A stretch of DNA of 5,069 bases, taken from Actinomycetes bacterium. Its GTDB lineage: Bacteria > Actinomycetota > Acidimicrobiia > Acidimicrobiales > Palsa-688. Shown piece by piece: positions 1-4,594 of the stretch. Numbering within the stretch: position 1 is the stretch's first letter; each line of letters opens with the position of its first letter. The notes under the pieces were generated by a model, which was given only the letters and a program-made list of their open reading frames with translations, was not told where the DNA came from and did no database searches. The position numbers and the translations under genes are program-made. The stretch is taken from the NCBI GenBank assembly GCA_021846485.1, contig JAJZWW010000264.1:1-5069 (forward strand), given 5' to 3'.

Positions 1-138
1 TGGAGCCCCGGGCCCCGGGCGGAGGCCTTGGCGGCGCGTCACCCCCGCACGCGAGCCGAAGAGGAAGCTGAGCGTTTCCTCAAAAGTTCTCGAGCGGGGA
101 ACCCACCGGTCGACCCGAGCGTCAGACTGGCGATCATG

Positions 139-143
139 GGAGG
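139..143 (+). promoter_or_regulatory. Ribosome binding site deciding the whiB-like 1 start
   Basis: GGAGG lies four bases before the GTG at 148. It is the only strong Shine-Dalgarno near the conserved N-terminus and favours GTG 148 over ATG 136 or TTG 28. The spacing is shorter than usual, so the choice is tentative. Confidence 0.45.
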
Positions 144-147
144 TTCC

Positions 148-396
148 GTGGACACAGAATGGATGGCCGAGGGCAAGTGCCGGGAGTTGCCGCCCGAGAC
201 CTTCTTCCCGAGCGACGGGGTCGGCGTCGAGCTGGCCCGACGGATCTGTGCCGACTGCCCGGTCAGGGAGCCCTGCTTGGAGTACGCGCTGGCCAACCGG
301 ATCGAGCACGGGGTGTGGGGCGGCGCCTCCGAGCGCGAGCGGCGCCGCATCTCCCGACGCCGCCGGGGGACGGTCGTCCCCGTCACCACCGGGTAA
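148..396 (+). CDS. WhiB-family iron-sulfur transcriptional regulator (first paralogue)
   Basis: Small Actinomycetota-specific regulator, expected to bind a [4Fe-4S] cluster, act in the cytoplasm and contact the principal sigma factor. From the GTG at 148 the protein has 82 residues. The four cluster cysteines are visible as C11-X22-C34-X2-C37-X5-C43, followed by the family turn GVWGG at 55-59 and a basic tail (SERERRRISRRRRG) suited to DNA binding. The start is uncertain. GTG 148 has GGAGG at 139-143 but a short 4-nt spacer; ATG 136 lacks a good Shine-Dalgarno; an open frame extends back to TTG 28, but that extra N-terminus has no WhiB character. It is a different paralogue from the WhiB gene at 1979-2284, and I cannot assign it to a numbered subclass. 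Its TAA stop overlaps the first base of the 103-bp palindromic element, and it is convergent with tatA. Family assignment is very secure; the exact start is not. Confidence 0.93.
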   Translation: MDTEWMAEGKCRELPPETFFPSDGVGVELARRICADCPVREPCLEYALANRIEHGVWGGASERERRRISRRRRGTVVPVTTG

Positions 397-498
397 GGAC
401 CCTTCCGGCAACTACTTGGACGGCGCTACCAACTTCGGCCGTGTCAGCACACAGTTCTCGGCCTTCGGCCGTCCAAGTAGTTGCCGCTCGGGCCCTGA
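396..498 (+). repeat. 103-bp palindromic dispersed element, copy 1
   Basis: This 103-bp sequence recurs inverted at 4492-4594 with only two mismatches (426 C/T and 427 T/C). A perfect 19-bp inverted repeat is formed by 406-424 (CGGCAACTACTTGGACGGC) and 468-486, enclosing 43 nt. An outer arm, 396-402 with 490-496, pairs with one mismatch, so the unit can fold as one long hairpin. Smaller inner pairings exist, such as GTGT/ACAC at 441-444/449-452. The element starts on the last A of the whiB-like 1 TAA stop and lies between convergent genes. There is no target-site duplication and no transposase. The size and two inverted arms recall REPINs or short MITEs; a transcribed 3'-end RNA structure is the alternative. 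Two forward frames through it are open, but nothing indicates it is translated. Confidence 0.9.
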
Positions 499-519
499 CG
501 CCGGCGATGGGAAGCGAGA

Positions 520-545
520 CCGCCCGGCACCTCGGTGCCGGGCGG
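520..545. terminator. Strong hairpin between convergent whiB-like 1 and tatA, possible bidirectional terminator
   Basis: The arms CCGCCCGGCAC (520-530) and GTGCCGGGCGG (535-545) pair perfectly over 11 bp around a CTCG loop. The hairpin lies between two convergent genes, where a shared terminator is expected. Neither side has a true U-tract; read on the minus strand it is followed by a pyrimidine-rich TCTCGCTTCCC. Termination is therefore inferred from structure and place only. Confidence 0.5.
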
Positions 546-600
546 GAACGGGAAGAGGGGTCGTGCAGCCGGCGACCTGCGCCCAGCCCGTGACTGGAGG

Positions 601-644
601 GGACCGCCTCGACCGACTGAGCCGGTCAGTTGGCGGAGCGGTCC
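601..644. terminator. Nested stem-loop overlapping the tatA stop codon
   Basis: The outer arms GGACCGC (601-607) and GCGGTCC (638-644) are perfect. The inner arms CCGACTGA (613-620) and TCAGTTGG (626-633) form an 8-bp stem with one G-T wobble and a 5-nt loop. The structure covers the tatA stop (626-628) and could end or protect the tatA transcript. No U-tract follows. Confidence 0.3.
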
Positions 645-964
645 TTCTCCGCAGCGAGGCGCTTCTCGATCAGCGCCTCGAGCTCGGACTTGCTCAGGGT
701 GACCGCGTCGGGGGGCTGCTGGATCGCGGCCTGCGGGGTGGGAGGCGCGGCGATCTCGGGCGCCAGCGGGGCAACGGCTCGCGCCGCGGCCTGAGCGCGG
801 GCCTGCTCCTCCTCGTCGGCCTGGCCCTTCTTGAACTCCTTGCCGGCGGCCCCGACGTTGCGGGCGATCTTGGGCAGCTGGCTGCCTCCGAAGATGACGA
901 TCAGGGCGATCACGATGACGATCAGCCCATCGCTCCCGACGATGTTGGCGAGCACCATGTCCAT
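626..964 (-). CDS. tatA: Sec-independent (twin-arginine) protein translocase subunit TatA/TatE
   Basis: TatA is the pore- or patch-forming subunit of the Tat pathway, which exports folded proteins across the cytoplasmic membrane with TatC. The 112-residue protein has a short outer N-terminus, one hydrophobic membrane segment at about 13-26 (LIVIVIALIVIF), then the hinge and amphipathic helix typical of TatA (FGGSQLPKIARNVGAAGKEF, 25-44, ending FKKG). The remainder is a long, Ala/Pro/Glu-rich, probably disordered cytoplasmic tail. The ATG at 964 has GAGGAG seven bases upstream; a second ATG two codons later has poorer spacing. TatB is possible in principle, but the FGG-LP-ar-G pattern and the lack of the TatB GPE motif favour TatA/E. 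No tatC is in the window. The gene is divergent from the formimidoyltransferase gene across an 86-bp gap. Confidence 0.9.
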   Translation of the reverse strand: MDMVLANIVGSDGLIVIVIALIVIFGGSQLPKIARNVGAAGKEFKKGQADEEEQARAQAAARAVAPLAPEIAAPPTPQAAIQQPPDAVTLSKSELEALIEKRLAAEKDRSAN

Positions 965-971
965 GACGTTA

Positions 972-977
972 CTCCTC
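972..977 (-). promoter_or_regulatory. tatA ribosome binding site
   Basis: On the minus strand GAGGAG lies seven bases before the ATG at 964, an ideal spacing that fixes the tatA start there rather than at the second ATG two codons on. Confidence 0.75.
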
Positions 978-1036
978 GGCTGCGGCGATCTCCAGGCCCC
1001 CTGACTACGCTGCGGCGGACCGGACCGGATGACCGC

Positions 1037-1042
1037 AAGGAG
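1037..1042 (+). promoter_or_regulatory. Ribosome binding site pointing to a CTG start
   Basis: AAGGAG lies eight bases before CTG 1051 but twenty bases before the first in-frame GTG at 1063. It therefore supports initiation at CTG. It forms part of the palindrome AGGAGCTCCT (1038-1047). Confidence 0.6.
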
Positions 1043-1050
1043 CTCCTCTC

Positions 1051-1923
1051 CTGCTCGAGTGTGTGATCAACGTGAGCGAGGGACGCCAGACCGCGTTCCT
1101 CCGGAAGCTGGAAGACGCCGCGGGCGTGACCTGCCTGGACGTCCACGCCGACGCCGACCACCACCGCTCGGTGCTCACCCTCGCCGGCGACGACGCCGAA
1201 GTCGAGGGCGCCGCCCGCCGGCTGACCGAGGCGGCGGTCGCCGGCTTGGACCTCACCGGCCACTCCGGCGCCCACCCCCGGCGGGGCATCGTCGACGTGG
1301 TGCCGTTCGTGCACGTCGAGCCCGGACCGGACGGCCGGCTGGTCGACGCCCCGATCGGGCCGGCGGCCGCGGCGCGGGACCGCTTCGCCGCCTGGGCGGC
1401 CGACGCGCTGGCGCTTCCGTGCTTCCTCTACGGTCCGGTCGGCGACGACCCCGGGGCGACCCTGCCGCAGCTGCGACGGGAGGCCTGGGTCAGCCGCTCC
1501 CCCGACACCGGCCCCGCCCACCCCCACCCGACGGCCGGCGCCGCCTGCGTGGGCGCCCGCCCGGTGCTCGTCGCCTACAACCTGTGGTTGGCCCAGCCCG
1601 ATGTTGCCCTGGCCCGCCGGGTCGCCGCCGAGGTACGCGCTCCGGGCCTGCGCACCCTCGGCCTCGCGGTCGGCGACCGGGTGCAGGTCTCGTGCAACCT
1701 GATCGAACCGTGGCGGGTCGGCCCCGGGGCGGCTTTCGACGCCGTCGCCGACCGGGTCGCCGTCGCCGGGGCGGAGCTCGTCGGCCTCCTGCCCCTGGCG
1801 GTGCTCGAAGCCGAACCGGCGTCACGCTGGGAGGCCCTCGGCATCGGGCCGGACCGTACGATCGAGGCCCGCCTCGAAGAGGCGGGCCTCGATGGGGGAA
1901 GATCTGCGCGGACCGGGCGCTGA
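1051..1923 (+). CDS. Glutamate formimidoyltransferase (FTCD N-terminal type), probable CTG start
   Basis: The enzyme moves the formimino group from N-formimino-L-glutamate to tetrahydrofolate (EC 2.1.2.5) in histidine breakdown; it is cytosolic. From CTG 1051 the protein has 290 residues and starts MLECVINVSEGRQ, matching the usual family N-terminus. Further family signatures are GAHPRRGIVDVVPF at 73-86, with H75 in the position of the FTCD catalytic histidine, HPTAGAACVGARPVLVAYN at 159-177, and VQVSCNLIEP at 211-220. The length equals the stand-alone transferase: the N- and C-terminal transferase subdomains are present and no cyclodeaminase domain follows. An in-frame TGA at 1030 rules out a longer reading, and no ATG, GTG or TTG lies between it and GTG 1063, which would cut off the conserved LECV. 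No other histidine-degradation gene is visible, so the in vivo role is inferred. The 3' end carries a perfect 15-bp hairpin and is convergent with whiB2. Confidence 0.9.
   Translation: MLECVINVSEGRQTAFLRKLEDAAGVTCLDVHADADHHRSVLTLAGDDAEVEGAARRLTEAAVAGLDLTGHSGAHPRRGIVDVVPFVHVEPGPDGRLVDAPIGPAAAARDRFAAWAADALALPCFLYGPVGDDPGATLPQLRREAWVSRSPDTGPAHPHPTAGAACVGARPVLVAYNLWLAQPDVALARRVAAEVRAPGLRTLGLAVGDRVQVSCNLIEPWRVGPGAAFDAVADRVAVAGAELVGLLPLAVLEAEPASRWEALGIGPDRTIEARLEEAGLDGGRSARTGR
1861..1893. terminator. Perfect 15-bp hairpin inside the 3' end of the formimidoyltransferase gene
   Basis: The arms ATCGAGGCCCGCCTC (1861-1875) and GAGGCGGGCCTCGAT (1879-1893) pair without mismatch around a GAA loop, all within sense codons (IEARLEEAGLD). 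It lies ten codons before the stop and 86 bp from the end of the convergent whiB2 gene. This could be a terminator or mRNA 3'-end stabiliser shared by both genes. No U-tract follows on either strand, so function is inferred. Confidence 0.4.
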
Positions 1924-1978
1924 CCACCCCGGCCAACGCGGACCAGGGACCGGCAGCCGCTCCACAAGGGACAGCTGC

Positions 1979-2284
1979 TCAGGACGCGGCGCCCCCGGCC
2001 GCTGCCGCGGCGGGCCGGCCGGCCAGGCGGCTCCGGCGGATCCGCCGGCGCTCACGCTCGGACACGCCACCCCAGATCCCGAACTTCTCGCCGTGGGAGA
2101 TGGCGTACTCCAAGCAGTCCGCCTGCACCACGCAGCCGCGGCAGACCTCCTTGGCCTCCCGGGTGGAAGACCCGCGCTCGGGGAAGAACAAGTCGGGGTC
2201 GACCCCCATGCAGTTGGCCTGGCGCTGCCAGCTGCGGTCCTCGTCCTCGGCGACCAGCGCGCTGAGGCCCCAGATGTCGGTCAT
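1979..2284 (-). CDS. whiB2: WhiB-family regulator, WhiB/WhiB2 (WhmD) type
   Basis: A [4Fe-4S] WhiB protein most like Streptomyces WhiB and mycobacterial WhiB2/WhmD, which act with WhiA in sporulation septation and cell division in those hosts. The 101-residue protein has cluster cysteines C25-X22-C48-X2-C51-X5-C57, an FFPERGSSTREAKEVC stretch and FGIWGGVSERERRR at 68-81, closely matching my memory of that subgroup. A basic patch (RIRRSR) and an Ala/Gly-rich tail follow; the tail contains AGRP, only faintly reminiscent of an AT-hook. The ATG at 2284 is chosen because GGAGGGAG lies six bases upstream; an in-frame GTG at 2311 has no comparable site. It is downstream of and co-directional with the VWA gene (130-bp gap) and convergent with the formimidoyltransferase gene (55-bp gap). 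Family is certain; the subgroup and symbol rest on remembered similarity. Confidence 0.92.
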   Translation of the reverse strand: MTDIWGLSALVAEDEDRSWQRQANCMGVDPDLFFPERGSSTREAKEVCRGCVVQADCLEYAISHGEKFGIWGGVSERERRRIRRSRLAGRPAAAAAGGAAS

Positions 2285-2290
2285 CGGTCG

Positions 2291-2298
2291 CTCCCTCC
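2291..2298 (-). promoter_or_regulatory. whiB2 ribosome binding site
   Basis: On the minus strand GGAGGGAG ends six bases before ATG 2284. It decides that start over the GTG at 2311, which lies upstream of this site. Confidence 0.75.
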
Positions 2299-2332
2299 AG
2301 GAGGATGGCACCCGCGTAACTACACTGGTGTG

Positions 2333-2361
2333 ATTGTGGTCCTCCGGGCCGGGACGCGCAA
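2333..2361 (-). promoter_or_regulatory. Candidate whiB2 promoter
   Basis: Read on the minus strand, TTGCGC (2361-2356) and CACAAT (2338-2333) are 17 bp apart and resemble -35 and -10 hexamers (3/6 and 4/6 matches). The leader would be about 42 nt. A short inverted repeat (ACAC..GTGT, 2322-2331) lies at the predicted start region and could be an operator. This is weak, but the 130-bp gap after the VWA gene makes a separate promoter reasonable. Confidence 0.25.
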
Positions 2362-2393
2362 GGGGGTATTCGGGGGTTCGCCCCGTCTCCCTG

Positions 2394-2416
2394 GAGGCAC
2401 CGGCGGCGGGCGCCTC
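2394..2416 (-). terminator. GC-rich hairpin overlapping the VWA gene stop codon
   Basis: On the minus strand GAGGCGCC (2416-2409) pairs with GGTGCCTC (2401-2394) over 8 bp with one G-T wobble and a 7-nt loop. It begins within the TGA stop of the VWA gene. No U-tract follows, so it may be a weak terminator or a chance GC-rich palindrome. Confidence 0.25.
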
Positions 2417-4421
2417 AGGCGCTGCGGCGGCGGGCCCGCTTCTGGTCGAGGAAGTCGACCAGCACGTAGTCGCCGAGGGTCTCGGGCGTACTGAAAAAGA
2501 CCCGTCCCCGGTTGATCTCCGACAGCCGCTCCACGAAGCGTCGCAGGTCGGGGGTGGCGTCGAGCACGAAGGTGTTGATCGTGATGCCCTCCCGGGTGCA
2601 GCGCATCACCTCGGCAACGGTCCGGTCGACCGTCTCGCGCACCGGCGGGTAGTTGAACAGCACCTCGCCGTCGGGCAGCAGGTGGGCGGTGGGCTCGCCG
2701 TCGGTGATCATGAACACCTGCTTGGTGCCCCGCCGCCGGGCGAGCAGCCGGCGGGCGAGGAGCAGCGCGTGGTGCATGTTGGTGCCGTAGCTGTAGTCCC
2801 ACGACACCTCTGGCAGCTGCGCGGGGGTGAGCTCCCGGGCGCGCTCGCCGAAGCCGACCAGTCCCAGGTAGTCGGTCGGGTACCGGCTGGAGATCAACGC
2901 GTGCATCGCCATGGCCACCTTCTTGGCCGCCAGGAAGTTGCCCCGGAACTCCATGGACAGCGAGAGGTCCAGGAGGACCACGGTGGAGGTCCGCGTCGAG
3001 GTCTCGGTCGCCTCCACCTCGAAGTCTTCGGGCAGCAGCCGCACCGGGGTGCCGGCGCCGCCTCGGGCGACCGCGTTGCGGACCGTCCGGCCGATCGACA
3101 GGTTGAACGGGTCGCCCCACTCGTAGGCCTTGGTCTCGTGGGTGCGCTCGTGACCGCTCCCGAGGGCGTCGACCGCGTGGCCGCCGAGGCGGTCCTTGGC
3201 CAGGCGGGAGAACAAGTCCTCCAAGGCGTTGCGTCCGACGGCGCGCAGGCCGCGGGGGGTCAGCTCCAGGCGGCCCTCGCGGTGCTCGGCCAAGCCGGCG
3301 TCCTGCAGCTCGCGCGACAGCCGGGCGAGCTGCTTGAGGCTGCCGGCGGCGGCGCCGCCGAGCAGTTCGGCGGCCCGCTCGGTGTCGACCTCGGCGAGCG
3401 TGGCAGGGTTGTTGGCCCCCGAGAGGACCTCCTCCAGGCGGTCCAGGTCACCGACCTGGTTCATCACGTCGGCCGCCGGGCCGAGGCCGAGCGGGTCACC
3501 CTGCCCGGCAAACGGCCGGCTGCGGTCCCAGCCCATCTTCGGGAAGGCGCCCCGCAGGTTGGCCTCCAGGCGCTCCATCTGCCAGCGGAGGTCCATGTCC
3601 TCCAGGAGGGCGTCGGAGAGGGCCTGCAGCTCGGCGCGCTGCTCGGGGCTCATCGAGGCGAGCAGCTGGCTCATCGCGGCCATCTGCCCGGCGAGGTCGG
3701 CGAGCAGCTCGTCGAGCGAGGCGGGGTTGCCGGGGAACATGTCCCCGTAGCGCTCCATGAGCTCCTCGAACATAGCCTCGGTGTCACGGCCCGCGGCCCG
3801 CTCCTCGAGCATGCGGTTGAGCGCGTCGAGCATCTCCCGGTTGCGCTGCAGCGCCGCGGGGGACACCCCCGAGAGGGAGTCGCGCATCCGCTCGAAGTGG
3901 CTCGCGAGCACCTCGGAGCGCAGCTGCTCGACCAGCTCCTCGAAGCTCCGGGCCGCCTCCGGGTTGGTCCAGTCGTAGGACTGCAGCTCGCGCAGCCTAC
4001 CGGCGAGGTCACCGGGGAGCAGGTCGAGCTGCATGCGCCTCTCGGTGGCCACCCGGTCGGTGACCTCCCGGCGCGCTGCGTCGCCGGAGTCCTCCGCCCG
4101 CCGCACCAGGTCGTCGATCCCCGCCCGCTCCTGGTCGAGGATCTCCTGCAGGCGGCGGGACACGTCGGCGAACGGCTGGCTCACGTCGTGGTCCTGGAGC
4201 AGCTCGGCCCGCCGGCGCCTCAGCTGCTCGAGCAGGCTGCGCAGCCCGGTGACCTCCCGGCCGTTGCGGTCCCGGAACCCCCTCTGGAGCAGGCGCTGGA
4301 GGGCCTGGTTGAGGTCGCCGTGGTAGAGCAGCTCGTCGGTGAGCTCCCGGAAGGCGTCGCCCGCCCCGTACTCGAAGCCGACCTGGGTGCCGTCCCAGCG
4401 GGAGTAGCTGAACCGGGGCAT
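2415..4421 (-). CDS. VWA-domain protein, ChlD-like partner of an AAA+ ATPase (Rv0959-like)
   Basis: A 668-residue protein with a C-terminal von Willebrand A domain at about 478-660. The metal-ion-dependent adhesion site is complete: D485-L-S487-L-S489, T547 in YGTNMHH, and D574 in MITDGEPT. The first 450 residues are charged and mainly helical, rich in Leu/Arg/Glu, with no signal peptide or membrane segment, so it should be cytosolic. AAA+ ATPases of the MoxR/ChlI class commonly work with VWA proteins that bind Mg2+ and recruit substrate; the pair here resembles Rv0958/Rv0959 of Mycobacterium tuberculosis, annotated as possible magnesium chelatase. True chlorophyll or cobalamin chelatase activity is not implied, and the substrate is unknown. 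ATG 4421 gives the conserved-looking MPRFSYSRW start but has only a weak Shine-Dalgarno. The 172-bp gap to the upstream ATPase gene is largely filled by copy 2 of the palindromic element. Confidence 0.88.
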   Translation of the reverse strand: MPRFSYSRWDGTQVGFEYGAGDAFRELTDELLYHGDLNQALQRLLQRGFRDRNGREVTGLRSLLEQLRRRRAELLQDHDVSQPFADVSRRLQEILDQERAGIDDLVRRAEDSGDAARREVTDRVATERRMQLDLLPGDLAGRLRELQSYDWTNPEAARSFEELVEQLRSEVLASHFERMRDSLSGVSPAALQRNREMLDALNRMLEERAAGRDTEAMFEELMERYGDMFPGNPASLDELLADLAGQMAAMSQLLASMSPEQRAELQALSDALLEDMDLRWQMERLEANLRGAFPKMGWDRSRPFAGQGDPLGLGPAADVMNQVGDLDRLEEVLSGANNPATLAEVDTERAAELLGGAAAGSLKQLARLSRELQDAGLAEHREGRLELTPRGLRAVGRNALEDLFSRLAKDRLGGHAVDALGSGHERTHETKAYEWGDPFNLSIGRTVRNAVARGGAGTPVRLLPEDFEVEATETSTRTSTVVLLDLSLSMEFRGNFLAAKKVAMAMHALISSRYPTDYLGLVGFGERARELTPAQLPEVSWDYSYGTNMHHALLLARRLLARRRGTKQVFMITDGEPTAHLLPDGEVLFNYPPVRETVDRTVAEVMRCTREGITINTFVLDATPDLRRFVERLSEINRGRVFFSTPETLGDYVLVDFLDQKRARRRSA

Positions 4422-4441
4422 GAGCCCAAGCTACCGAGGAG

Positions 4442-4493
4442 GAGCTGCTCGGCAACCCCGGCGGCTCGTCGAGCCCGGGCGCCCGGGCAGCTC
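4442..4493 (-). other. VWA gene leader with inverted repeat and tandem GCCCGGGC
   Basis: GAGCTGC (4442-4448) and GCAGCTC (4487-4493) are perfect inverted repeats enclosing two tandem self-complementary GCCCGGGC units (4473-4480, 4481-4488). The stretch lies between the palindromic element and the VWA start, so the VWA leader RNA is probably structured. No riboswitch class is recognised. Confidence 0.3.
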
Positions 4494-4594
4494 AGGGCCC
4501 GAGCGGCAACTACTTGGACGGCCGAAGGCCGAGAACTGTGTGCTGACACGGCCGAAGTTGGTGACGCCGTCCAAGTAGTTGCCGGAAGGGTCCT
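4492..4594 (-). repeat. 103-bp palindromic dispersed element, copy 2
   Basis: This is the reverse complement of 396-498 with 101 of 103 positions identical; the two differences (4563, 4564) lie in the unpaired centre just inside the stem. The 19-bp arms are at 4566-4584 and 4504-4522. The copy starts on the last base of the TGA stop of the AAA+ ATPase gene and reads in the same direction relative to that gene as copy 1 does to whiB-like 1. Shared sequence ends after GGGCCCTGA, where the flanks diverge. It separates the ATPase and VWA genes, which are expected to be in one operon. Confidence 0.9.

Larger units (their letters stand above)
965..1050. promoter_or_regulatory. Divergent intergenic region, tatA / formimidoyltransferase promoters
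   Basis: These 86 bp must hold the start signals of two divergent genes. On the plus strand TACGCT at 1006-1011 fits the actinobacterial -10 pattern TAnnnT and would leave about a 33-nt leader before the CTG at 1051. The matching -35 position (CGGCGA, 983-988) is poor. I see no convincing -10 for tatA on the other strand. Only the location is secure; the elements are tentative. Confidence 0.35.

Noticed and set aside
5..19. Tandem GCCCCGGG at the left edge as a terminator or repeat array
   Set aside because: It has only two overlapping units in very GC-rich sequence, and its upstream context is outside the window.
74..101. Stress-sigma-like promoter (GTTT then GGGGAA) upstream of whiB-like 1
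   Set aside because: The 18-nt spacing and the second half-site do not fit the SigB/SigF-type consensus well enough.
396..498. The 103-bp element as a small protein gene (frames reading GNYLDG... or PATTWTA...)
   Set aside because: Several frames are open simply from composition, there is no start with a ribosome site inside it, and the palindromic structure explains the conservation better.
248..1066. Plus-strand open frame running through the palindromic element and antisense to tatA
   Set aside because: It crosses the whiB-like 1 gene, the non-coding element, a hairpin and tatA, and has no family features.
2321..2326. Plus-strand -10-like TACACT
   Set aside because: It would drive transcription antisense to the VWA gene, with no convincing -35 and no plus-strand gene downstream.
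1029..2333. Plus-strand frame with ATG 1029 overlapping the formimidoyltransferase gene
   Set aside because: It is Arg/Pro-rich nonsense in a shifted frame; the overlapping frame encodes a clear enzyme family.
396..4594. The 4.2-kb block as a composite transposon bounded by the element
   Set aside because: There is no transposase and no target duplication, and one boundary splits a conserved ATPase/VWA pair, so the block looks like ordinary chromosome with two insertions.
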